DNA of 5,870 nt, taken from positions 1-5,870 of the forward strand of contig JAICHT010000229.1 in NCBI GenBank assembly GCA_025924755.1. Reading direction: 5' to 3'. The position numbers and the translations under genes were made by a program. Below the pieces are notes generated by a model. That model was not told the DNA's origin. It ran no database searches and saw only the letters and a list, made by a program, of their open reading frames with translations. Source of the stretch: Chitinophagaceae bacterium. GTDB lineage: Bacteria; Bacteroidota; Bacteroidia; Chitinophagales; Chitinophagaceae. Positions 1-5,870 of the stretch are shown piece after piece; within the stretch, counting starts at the first letter, position 1; each line of letters starts with the position of its first letter.

Positions 1-659
1 ACCGAGCCGGCAGCAATTTGTATATTCTGCTCCTGCAAGGCACTCACCACATCACCAGCTGTAAGCCCCAATTGAGCAAGCTTATCCGGCTCCAGCCATA
101 TACGCATACTAAAATCATCAGCGCGGGATACAATATCACCCACACCTTTTACCCGCAGTAAGGCATCGCGAATGAATATATTAGTATAGTTGTCCAGGAA
201 GGTTACGCCATGGGTACCGTTGGGCGAATACAGGGCCACCAACAGTAATATACTTGGAATACGCTTACGGGTGGTTAAGCCCAGCTGCTTTACTACGTCG
301 GGCAACTGCGGCGTGGCAATGCCTACGCGGTTTTGAATATCGAGCGCCGCAATATCGGGGTTGGTACCTACATTCAGCGTTACATTAATAGTAGTACGGC
401 CGTCATTGGTACTGTTGCCTACCATATAAGCCATACCGGGCGTACCGTTAATTTGTGTTTCGATAGGTGTGGTTACCGTTTGTTCTACCGTTTGCGCATC
501 TGCCCCGGTAAAACTTCCGGTTACCTGCACTACGGGCGGAGAAATTTCGGGATACTGGCTTACTGGGAGGTTCAGAAGCGCCAGCAATCCTACCAAAACA
601 ATTACCAGGGATACAACAATTGCTGTAATGGGTCTTTTTATAAAAGTATCTGCGATCAT
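1..659 (-). CDS. RND efflux pump inner membrane permease, AcrB/MexB-like (HAE1 family), N-terminal part
   Basis: This is the proton-driven inner membrane pump of a tripartite efflux system. It takes substrates from the periplasm or inner leaflet and passes them to the outer membrane channel. Only about 219 residues are visible, against roughly 1,050 for a full pump; the rest lies beyond position 1. The fragment begins MIADTFIKRPI, the usual short amphipathic start, followed by the first membrane helix (about residues 11-30) and the LPVSQYPEISPP segment (31-42) seen in AcrB as LPVAQYPTIAPP. The porter-domain blocks GADAQTVEQTVTTPIE (52-67), the DIQNRV region (107-112), GVGDIV (172-177) and SMRIWLEPDKL (184-194) all match the AcrB order. 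The ATG lies 17 nt after the adaptor stop codon and has no clear Shine-Dalgarno sequence. Family and role are firm; the substrate range cannot be told. No frameshift is visible in the fragment. Confidence 0.95.
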   Translation of the reverse strand, partial: MIADTFIKRPITAIVVSLVIVLVGLLALLNLPVSQYPEISPPVVQVTGSFTGADAQTVEQTVTTPIETQINGTPGMAYMVGNSTNDGRTTINVTLNVGTNPDIAALDIQNRVGIATPQLPDVVKQLGLTTRKRIPSILLLVALYSPNGTHGVTFLDNYTNIFIRDALLRVKGVGDIVSRADDFSMRIWLEPDKLAQLGLTAGDVVSALQEQNIQIAAGS

Positions 660-676
660 GAAGTTGCTTGTTAAGT

Positions 677-1804
677 TTATCTGGCCTTTGTTCCGGAAGT
701 AGTATCGGTGCCGGTTTGCACCGTTGCGCCATCCTTTAGTTTTTGCACACCTTCCGATGCTATGGTATCGCCGGTTTGCAAGCCATCTTTTACAATAATT
801 TTATCGCCTATCCGGGTTCCTAAACTCACCTTTCGCTGGCTTACCGTATTTCCATTTACTACATATACAAAGTATTCTCCCATCTGCTCCACTACGGCTT
901 TATATGGTATAAGAAGCTGTTGTGTTCCGCTGCTTTTAATACGCACATTACAACTCATGCCGGGCTTGAGTAAATTTTTATTATTCGGGAAAACCAATCG
1001 TGCTTTGATGGTTCCGGTAGTAGGGTCTACTGCACGATCAATGAGATAGATATGGCCTGGGTATGGATACACAGACGCATCAGGCAATACAATAGTAAAG
1101 GTAGAATCGCTGCTTTTGGTTCCTTTCTGCTGGAGTTGTGTAAAATGAGCAATTTCCTTTTCATCCAATGCCAAATCAACCGCTATTGGGTTATTGGCGG
1201 ATACGGTATTTAAGATGGTAACTCCCGGCGATACGGCAGCTCCCATTTTTACCTGCGATATGCCAATAGTACCGCTAAGCGGCGCATAGATTGTAGCATA
1301 TCGAAGACCGGTTTGCACATTCCGTACATTGGCTTGTGCTGCTGATACCTGCATTTTAGCGGTTTGCAGATCGGCCAGTGCATGATCCAATACCTGTTTG
1401 GCAACAGCGTCCTGCTTTGCCAGTTCCTGGTATCGGTCTGCATCCTGCTGGGCCCTTGCCAGGTTGGCCTTTGATACATTTAAATTGGCAACCGATTGAT
1501 CGTATCCTGCCTGGTATTGCTGCTGATCAATGGTATATAATTTCATTCCCTTATTTACATACTGGCCATCTTTAAAATAAATGCCGGTAATATAGCCGGA
1601 AACCTGCGGCCGGATCTCTACTTCGTTCAAGGCGGTAACGGTGGCCGGATATTGATTGAAATAAGTAGCTGCTTGTTCGCTTACCTTATATACAGCTATC
1701 GGAACCGGCGGAGCTTTTGGTGGAACAGCATCCTGGTGTCCGCTACAGGCATTTAAGATAAAGGCACTTGCCAAAACGCCTGAAAACAATAGTTTAGAGA
1801 GCAT
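677..1804 (-). CDS. RND efflux periplasmic adaptor (membrane fusion protein), AcrA/MexA-like lipoprotein
   Basis: This 375-residue protein would link the inner membrane pump to the outer membrane channel. It opens with a lipoprotein signal peptide whose lipobox LNAC ends at Cys20, so the mature protein is probably lipid-anchored and periplasmic, as AcrA is. The first half of the lipoyl-like domain holds RPQVSGYI (65-72) and the GxYVNKGMKLYTID stretch (80-93). An alpha-helical hairpin rich in Ala and Gln spans about 96-165. The second lipoyl half follows with YAPLSGTIG (173-181). The beta-barrel holds VDPTTGTIKARLVFPN (259-274) and LLKPGMSCNVRI (278-289), and a membrane-proximal domain begins at IPYKAVV (299-305). 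Length and domain order are normal for AcrA-type adaptors. The Thr-rich C-terminal tail is probably disordered. The gene starts 22 nt after the outer membrane factor gene and ends 17 nt before the permease gene, which points to one operon. Confidence 0.95.
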   Translation of the reverse strand: MLSKLLFSGVLASAFILNACSGHQDAVPPKAPPVPIAVYKVSEQAATYFNQYPATVTALNEVEIRPQVSGYITGIYFKDGQYVNKGMKLYTIDQQQYQAGYDQSVANLNVSKANLARAQQDADRYQELAKQDAVAKQVLDHALADLQTAKMQVSAAQANVRNVQTGLRYATIYAPLSGTIGISQVKMGAAVSPGVTILNTVSANNPIAVDLALDEKEIAHFTQLQQKGTKSSDSTFTIVLPDASVYPYPGHIYLIDRAVDPTTGTIKARLVFPNNKNLLKPGMSCNVRIKSSGTQQLLIPYKAVVEQMGEYFVYVVNGNTVSQRKVSLGTRIGDKIIVKDGLQTGDTIASEGVQKLKDGATVQTGTDTTSGTKAR

Positions 1805-1826
1805 ATCAAAAAGGAATTTTTAGTGT

Positions 1827-3161
1827 TTAATATTGAATGGTACCTAAGGCCCGCTCCATATCCAGCTTGCTGGAAAGTGTTTGGTTCAATGCGTTTAAAT
1901 AATTTAACTGGGCGGCCCGCAGGTCGGTTTCCGCAATAATCACATCCAGGTAGGTTTTGATACCTGAATTGTATTGAAGTTGCAGCGTGTTATATACATC
2001 TGCCGCCAGGGCCAGATTTTCTCTTAAGGCATTTAGCTCGGCAAGGTTGCCTTTATAAGTAGTAAGCGCCTGCATATACTCTGTATTGATCTGGTCGGTT
2101 AACGCTACCATATCCCATTGCGAACGCCTTACCTGCAGTTCTGCAACCCGGATATCACGAATGCGTTTTCCGCCCTGGAAAATAGGTACTGCTAATTGCA
2201 GGCCGATAAAAGAATTGGGATAGGCATTGTTATAAAGATTGGAAAACCGATCGTTTAAAAAAGTAGGATTATAACTTCCGATTGCTGATATATTAGGCAG
2301 GTAGCTCCATTTATTGTACCGCAGTTCCGATTGCAACAGGCGCTGCTGTGTTTGTAGCAACTGGTACTCTACCCTTTTATTAAATTGTACCTGCTGCAGC
2401 GTATCAGCCGGCACTTCTTTTTCCATTTGCAAACTATCATATACCACTGTTAATGGGTGGCTTACCGGGTAGCCCATTAACTGCTTTAAATAAGCGTCCT
2501 TGGCTACTACCGACTCGGCGACTCTTTTCCTATCAGCCGTGGTGTTGTTTAACGATATCTGGGCCCGCTTATAATCTATCTTATCTACGATGCCGCCTTT
2601 ATATTGGTTATATGCATCCTGCAAGCTGCGCTTCAGCCGTATGATATTTTCATCTAAAACCTTTACCTGCTGTTGCGTAAGCAATAAGTCATAATAAGCT
2701 TTGCTAACCATTACCACAATATCAATTTTAGTATTAACAGTATGCTGCTGCGCCTGCAACCTTACATCCGTAGCGGTTCTGCTGGCTAATAATACATCGC
2801 GGTTAAAAATGTTCTGGCTGCCGGAAAATTGAAAGCCCGACGTATTTTTAACGCCTGTTTTTACCGGCACCTTGGTGCCGCTGGCGTTGGGCAAAAAGGA
2901 CGTAGGCAATTGAATATAATGCTGAAGGTTGTACCCCATATTAATTTGCGGATACCAGTCGGCCAGCCGGCTTTTGATTGTATTTTCTACCACCTGCTCA
3001 TCAAGAGCTGCCTGCTGTACAGAAGGCTGATGCTTTAAAGCATATTGAACACATTGGGGTAAACTGGCATTTTCCAGTACCGTATCGGGCAGCTGTTGCG
3101 CATGTGCTGCCGCATTCATTATTAACAGAGCTATGGTAAACAGGGAAACTTTTAAATTCAT
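1827..3161 (-). CDS. TolC-like outer membrane efflux factor
   Basis: This 444-residue protein is the outer membrane exit duct of the tripartite pump. A standard signal peptide occupies about residues 1-21, with a likely cut after AHA before QQLPD. There is no lipobox, so unlike OprM it is probably not lipidated. Two repeated outer-membrane-efflux-protein halves are visible. The first runs from LPQCVQYALKHQPSV (34-48) to about 230, including the helical GGIVDKIDYKRAQISLNN block (189-206). The second runs from about 262 to 440, with VPIFQGGKRIRD (325-336) and the matching SGIKTYLDVIIAETDLRAAQ block (399-418). The length is usual for the family. The ATG at 3159-3161 is preceded by an AT-rich stretch with no Shine-Dalgarno sequence. 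This is the first gene of the operon, opposite the TetR gene, so it should be the one most directly controlled by the operator at 3350-3379. In many proteobacterial operons the outer membrane factor instead comes last or lies elsewhere. Confidence 0.95.
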   Translation of the reverse strand: MNLKVSLFTIALLIMNAAAHAQQLPDTVLENASLPQCVQYALKHQPSVQQAALDEQVVENTIKSRLADWYPQINMGYNLQHYIQLPTSFLPNASGTKVPVKTGVKNTSGFQFSGSQNIFNRDVLLASRTATDVRLQAQQHTVNTKIDIVVMVSKAYYDLLLTQQQVKVLDENIIRLKRSLQDAYNQYKGGIVDKIDYKRAQISLNNTTADRKRVAESVVAKDAYLKQLMGYPVSHPLTVVYDSLQMEKEVPADTLQQVQFNKRVEYQLLQTQQRLLQSELRYNKWSYLPNISAIGSYNPTFLNDRFSNLYNNAYPNSFIGLQLAVPIFQGGKRIRDIRVAELQVRRSQWDMVALTDQINTEYMQALTTYKGNLAELNALRENLALAADVYNTLQLQYNSGIKTYLDVIIAETDLRAAQLNYLNALNQTLSSKLDMERALGTIQY

Positions 3162-3182
3162 AAACTATTATTAATATAACAC

Positions 3183-3204
3183 CTGGCAAAGACAGCAAAG
3201 CCAG
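3183..3204 (-). other. Small hairpin in the efflux operon leader
   Basis: Five G/C-rich base pairs (CTGGC with GCCAG) enclose a 12-nt loop, about 20 nt ahead of the outer membrane factor ATG. There is no U-run after it, so it is not a typical terminator. It might influence translation of the first gene or work together with the upstream leader frame, but a 5-bp stem can easily arise by chance. Confidence 0.2.
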
Positions 3205-3225
3205 TGCTAATTGCAACGTTTTTCT

Positions 3226-3312
3226 TTAAGGCAAGTTTCGTTTATACTGTACGGAAGTTTTATGAGTCCTATCAACAAATACACCCCTAATATGGTGATG
3301 TGAATTTGACAT
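3226..3312 (-). CDS. Possible 28-residue leader peptide in the efflux operon 5' leader
   Basis: This short frame starts at ATG 3310-3312 and stops at TAA 3226-3228. It encodes a basic peptide starting MSNSHHHIRGVF, with three His codons in a row (residues 5-7). Its case rests on position and ribosome binding. It begins about 25-30 nt after the predicted efflux promoter start site and sits directly behind GGAGGT, 4 nt from the ATG. None of the start codons of the large genes in this window has such a sequence. It has no recognisable family, no signal peptide and no membrane segment, and it ends 64 nt before the outer membrane factor ATG. It could be a regulatory leader peptide whose translation affects the downstream message, or a chance frame in a 224-bp spacer. 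I cannot decide between these from one sequence. Confidence 0.3.
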   Translation of the reverse strand: MSNSHHHIRGVFVDRTHKTSVQYKRNLP

Positions 3313-3316
3313 TATT

Positions 3317-3322
3317 ACCTCC
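3317..3322 (-). promoter_or_regulatory. Strong Shine-Dalgarno-like GGAGGT ahead of the small leader frame
   Basis: The minus strand reads GGAGGT, then AATA, then ATG. This is close to ideal anti-SD complementarity and spacing. Genes of Bacteroidota seldom use such sites because their ribosomes keep the 16S rRNA tail occluded, and the large genes here follow that rule. The site is therefore either a chance match in the spacer or a sign that the leader frame is meant to be translated or sensed differently. Confidence 0.4.
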
Positions 3323-3342
3323 ACTCAAATTATAAGCAGGCG

Positions 3343-3350
3343 CAAAGGTA
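3343..3350 (-). promoter_or_regulatory. Predicted -7 element (TACCTTTG) of the efflux operon promoter
   Basis: The minus strand reads TACCTTTG, an exact match to the Bacteroidota -7 consensus TAnnTTTG. It would place transcription start near 3337-3340, giving a leader of about 175 nt before the outer membrane factor gene. No good -33 TTTG box is found about 19-21 nt upstream; that zone is taken up by the palindrome at 3350-3379. A weak core promoter covered by a repressor site fits a tightly repressed efflux operon. Confidence 0.6.
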
Positions 3351-3379
3351 AAATAAATGAATATATATTCATTTATTTT
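3350..3379. promoter_or_regulatory. Perfect 30-bp palindrome, predicted TetR-family operator
   Basis: Positions 3350 to 3379 form a perfect inverted repeat with no spacer, centred between 3364 and 3365. The core is TGAATATATATTCA, extended by AAAATAAA on the left and TTTATTTT on the right. Dyads of about 16-30 bp between a tetR-type gene and a divergent efflux operon are the standard binding site for such dimeric repressors. The site fills the space between the two outward-facing -7 elements and touches both, so bound repressor should block both promoters. Which repressor binds is inferred from position only. The site is almost wholly A+T, which makes chance symmetry somewhat more likely, but 15 paired positions in a row are hard to dismiss. 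Confidence 0.85.
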
Positions 3380-3381
3380 TG
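3374..3381 (+). promoter_or_regulatory. Predicted -7 element (TATTTTTG) of the tetR-family gene promoter
   Basis: The plus strand reads TATTTTTG, an exact match to TAnnTTTG. Its right end is only 4 nt from the GTG start at 3386, so the transcript should begin at or within a few bases of the start codon. As on the other strand, a -33 TTTG box is not evident because the palindrome occupies that region. Six of its eight bases lie inside the operator, which predicts autorepression. Confidence 0.6.
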
Positions 3382-3385
3382 CAAG

Positions 3386-3958
3386 GTGAGACAAAAAGAT
3401 GACAAAAAAATTGCACAGATATTTTCGGCTACGTTACAATTGGTAGAACAGAACGGCCTTACAGGTATTACGATGTGTGATATTTCAAAAGCGGCAAACC
3501 TGGCTACCGGCACCCTGTATATCTACTTTAAAAATAAAGAAGAACTAATCAATGCGCTTTTTGTAGAATGCCGCAGTGAGTCGGCCCAGTTTTATTTTAA
3601 AAACCACAATACGGCGGATGCCGTTGAAGTATCGTTCCGCAAACTGTTTCATAACATTGTTCAGTACCGGCTATCGCATTTTGAAAAGTTTGTTTTCCTG
3701 GAACAGTGTTACCACTCTGCTTTTATCCAAAAAAACAAACGCGGTATCTCGTCCAAAGCCCTGCAACCTTTATTTAGCCTGCTGAACAAAGGGAAGCAGC
3801 AAAACATTATAAAAAAGGCCGATAACCTGCTATTAACCTGGTATATTATGGGTTGCGTAAACGAAACGGCAAAAGGCCTGCACTACAGGAGCAAAAAAAT
3901 GAGCAAGACCACTTTAGCCTTCTTGTTCAGGGCTTGTTGGGATGGCATTAAAAAATAA
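3386..3958 (+). CDS. TetR/AcrR-family transcriptional repressor, probable regulator of the divergent efflux operon
   Basis: This 190-residue protein is a normal-length TetR-family repressor. The N-terminal DNA-binding domain spans about residues 7-55. It has helix 1 IAQIFSATLQLVEQNG (9-24), then a helix-turn-helix at ITMCDISKAANLATGTLYIYF (28-48), ending with the family hallmark YIYFKNKEELI. The rest (60-190) is an all-helical ligand and dimer domain of low conservation; the inducer cannot be predicted. The GTG at 3386 is the only plausible start: there is no ATG, GTG or TTG upstream in frame near it, and starting later would remove helix 1. The MRxKD beginning is also common in Bacteroidota members of the family. 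The gene is divergent from the efflux operon, with a palindromic operator between them, so it most likely represses both the operon and itself. Five Cys residues are present (31, 62, 108, 157, 184), one inside the helix-turn-helix. Confidence 0.93.
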   Translation: MRQKDDKKIAQIFSATLQLVEQNGLTGITMCDISKAANLATGTLYIYFKNKEELINALFVECRSESAQFYFKNHNTADAVEVSFRKLFHNIVQYRLSHFEKFVFLEQCYHSAFIQKNKRGISSKALQPLFSLLNKGKQQNIIKKADNLLLTWYIMGCVNETAKGLHYRSKKMSKTTLAFLFRACWDGIKK

Positions 3959-3965
3959 TATCGTT

Positions 3966-5870
3966 TTACAGTTGTTTTAACGGAAGCACTATTGTAAATG
4001 CAGTTCCCACATTTACTTCACTTTCTGCCGATATAATACCGTGGTGTTTTTCAACGATTTTTTTTGTGATGGCCAGTCCAATGCCGGTGCCTTCATATTT
4101 ATCGCGTGAATGTAATTGCTGAAAAATAGTAAAAATTTTATAGCGATACTGTGCGTCGAAACCGATTCCGTTATCTTTTACGAGTATGCGACAAAAAGGT
4201 TTATTAGTATTTTCTTCATCAATAATATCCTCTTTTATAATTTCTGCTGTTACTGCTATCTCTGGTTTTACCGCTTCCCTGCTAAACTTCAGCGCATTAA
4301 ATATCAGGTTCTGAAATACCTGTCGCATCTGTCCCGGCACGGCATCAATTACAGGCAGTGGACCCAGTTTTATTTCTGCTTGTTTTTCGTGTATCATTAG
4401 TTCCAGGTCACTGAGCACTTCTTTAATAATGATATTTAAATCTACCGGTTCAAACAAACTATTTACAGATAGCCGGGAGTAAGTAAGCAAATCATTTATG
4501 AGCCGCGTCATACGCGAAGAGGAAGTTATAATCCGCTCCAGATAACTTCCGGCTTCTTTATGATCTTTGATAAACCGGTCTTTAATGATGTGGCTGAACA
4601 TATGAATTTTACGCAGCGGTTCTTTTAAATCGTGCGACGCTACAGAAGCAAACTGCAGCAATTCATTATTGCTGGCTTCCAGCTCTGTATTGGTTTGTAA
4701 TAATTCGTGTGTCCGTTCTTTTACTTTTTGTTCCAATACATCTGTCACAATTTTTTGATCGTGAATATCGGTGCAGGTGCCAAACCATTTTATAATAGTG
4801 CCTTTTGCATCTTCCAACGGAATGGCTCTTGCCAAAAACCACCGGTACGTTCCATCTTTGTGGCGCATCCGGTATTCTATTTCATAGGTTTTGCCAGTTT
4901 GCAACGATTCTTCCCATACTTTCAGGGTTCTTTCATAATCGTCCGGGTGCAGTACATAGGACCATCCTACATTTTTTGATAGTTCCAAATCAAGACCTGT
5001 ATAATCAAACCATTGCTTATTGAAAAAATCGTGGTGGCCGTTTGGCTGTGTAGACCAAACCATCTGCGGCATAAAGTCGGTAACGAATTTAAACTCCTGT
5101 ATCAGCTTTTCTAACGCATCGTTTTTAAGCTTTAACTGCTCTTCCGTTTCCTGTAGTTCTGTAACGTCCATCATTGAGCCCAACATGCGGTAAGGCATGC
5201 CCAACTCATCGTACATAATACTGGCCCGGTCGAAAACAAATGCATAGCTGCCATCGCCCCTTTTAAAACGATATTCATCCGACCATTTTTTATCATCGCT
5301 ATGAATAACAGCATTGATACTGTTGCGCACCCGGTCGCGATCTTCGGGGTGAATGGCATCAAACCAAAATGAAGCGGTTCTGGTGGTGCTATCACCTTTA
5401 TCGTAATTAAATAAATTATAAAAATTATCGCTCCACCACATTTCATTGCTTACAAAATTCCAGTCCCATATGGCATCGTTTGTGGCGGAAGCCACCAGCC
5501 GGAAGCGTTCTTCGCTTTGTGTCAGATCCTGGGTGCGGGCCTGCACTTTTACTTCCAGTTGTGTGTTTAACTGCTTCAGGCTTTCTTTGGTGCGCAATAA
5601 TTCATTATAGTTCCGGCGCAGTTTTTCTTCTGCTTCTTTTTTATGTGTGGTGCTGGTAAGCGTCAGTATCATTCCATCCTGCAATTTATTAGCTACCATA
5701 TCAAACCATTCTGTATGATCTTCTTCACCTATCGAAATTTCCGCAGCTACCGTTTGATCTTTTTCTACAACCTCTGAATACTTCGCAAAAAAACCGTCTT
5801 GCACCAGGGCCTGAAAATCATTGATATTTTTAGCAATTAGCTTTTCGGGCTGTGAGCGGAATATCTTTTC
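3966..5870 (-). CDS. Multi-PAS sensor histidine kinase, N terminus outside the window
   Basis: This kinase senses a signal through PAS domains, autophosphorylates a His and would pass the phosphate to a response regulator not present here. The frame is open through the right edge; a GTG at 5802-5804 lies inside a PAS domain and is not the true start. In the 634 visible residues I see, in order, the C-terminal part of a PAS domain (1-73), a coiled coil (about 74-122), a PAS_3-type domain with HPEDRDR (about 122-237), a second with HPDDYER (about 259-370), and a coiled-coil linker. Then comes a HisKA domain with ASHDLKEPLRKI, where His413 is the likely phosphorylation site. The ATPase domain has its N-box at NLIFNALKF (Asn525), DNGIGF (566-571) and GTGIGL (594-599). 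All catalytic motifs are intact. No membrane helix or C-terminal receiver is visible, so the visible part looks cytoplasmic. Its stop codon lies 7 nt from that of the convergent tetR-type gene. A role in efflux control is not supported. Confidence 0.93.
   Translation of the reverse strand, partial: EKIFRSQPEKLIAKNINDFQALVQDGFFAKYSEVVEKDQTVAAEISIGEEDHTEWFDMVANKLQDGMILTLTSTTHKKEAEEKLRRNYNELLRTKESLKQLNTQLEVKVQARTQDLTQSEERFRLVASATNDAIWDWNFVSNEMWWSDNFYNLFNYDKGDSTTRTASFWFDAIHPEDRDRVRNSINAVIHSDDKKWSDEYRFKRGDGSYAFVFDRASIMYDELGMPYRMLGSMMDVTELQETEEQLKLKNDALEKLIQEFKFVTDFMPQMVWSTQPNGHHDFFNKQWFDYTGLDLELSKNVGWSYVLHPDDYERTLKVWEESLQTGKTYEIEYRMRHKDGTYRWFLARAIPLEDAKGTIIKWFGTCTDIHDQKIVTDVLEQKVKERTHELLQTNTELEASNNELLQFASVASHDLKEPLRKIHMFSHIIKDRFIKDHKEAGSYLERIITSSSRMTRLINDLLTYSRLSVNSLFEPVDLNIIIKEVLSDLELMIHEKQAEIKLGPLPVIDAVPGQMRQVFQNLIFNALKFSREAVKPEIAVTAEIIKEDIIDEENTNKPFCRILVKDNGIGFDAQYRYKIFTIFQQLHSRDKYEGTGIGLAITKKIVEKHHGIISAESEVNVGTAFTIVLPLKQL

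Noticed and set aside
333..732. Several frames of 77-113 residues on both strands
   Set aside because: They lie across the permease start and adaptor end, which have clear family matches in the chosen frames. Their own translations resemble no protein family.
3001..3216. A 71-residue minus-strand frame with a hydrophobic, signal-like beginning, from a TTG at 3214-3216
   Set aside because: Most of it overlaps the start of the outer membrane factor gene in another frame, and beyond the hydrophobic beginning it has no family features. It looks like a shadow of the real signal peptide region.
3276..3283. TGTATTTG on the minus strand as a second efflux promoter
   Set aside because: It departs from TAnnTTTG at a key position and has no TTG box at the proper distance upstream; the TACCTTTG at 3343-3350 is a better match and sits beside the operator.
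3399..3401. ATG near the beginning of the tetR-type gene as its start
   Set aside because: It is out of frame with the TetR-family protein. Only the GTG at 3386 keeps the full helix-turn-helix domain in frame.
4116..5023. Plus-strand frames of 72-94 residues opposite the histidine kinase
   Set aside because: These are antisense shadows of a continuous, well-conserved kinase frame; their Phe- and Cys-rich translations are typical of reversed coding sequence.
5802..5804. GTG as the start codon of the histidine kinase
   Set aside because: The frame stays open for 22 more codons to the window edge, and those codons read as the continuation of a PAS domain. The true start is outside the window.

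Overview
This window is a chromosomal segment from a member of the Bacteroidota, most likely a Chitinophagaceae or Sphingobacteriia-type organism. The evidence is the style of the proteins, the start codons that mostly lack Shine-Dalgarno (SD) sequences, and promoter elements of the TAnnTTTG type typical of this phylum. The exact genus cannot be set from sequence reading alone.

Positions 1 to 3161, on the minus strand, hold a tripartite RND multidrug efflux operon. In transcription order it encodes a TolC-like outer membrane factor (1827-3161), a lipoprotein periplasmic adaptor (677-1804), and the N-terminal fifth of an AcrB-type inner membrane pump (1-659), which runs off the left edge. The genes are 22 and 17 nt apart, so they are very probably co-transcribed. 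Together they would form a channel that expels small toxic molecules across both membranes.

Positions 3162 to 3385 form the divergent control region. It contains a perfect 30-bp AT-rich palindrome flanked by two outward-pointing TAnnTTTG elements. One would drive the efflux operon and the other the TetR-family repressor gene at 3386-3958. The layout is that of a classic autoregulated TetR/efflux switch. The efflux side has a leader of roughly 175 nt with an unexpected 28-codon reading frame behind a strong GGAGGT sequence. The repressor side seems to have almost no leader.

Positions 3966 to 5870, on the minus strand, hold a multi-PAS sensor histidine kinase. Its reading frame is open through the right edge, so its N terminus lies outside the window. 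It converges on the repressor gene with only 7 nt between the stop codons. Nothing links it functionally to the efflux system.

The gene families are all well known and I see no new system here. The interest lies in the control region: the operator and promoter geometry, the likely leaderless repressor mRNA, and the possible leader peptide. No stretch longer than 300 bases lacks a gene. I found no tRNA, rRNA, CRISPR array or insertion sequence.
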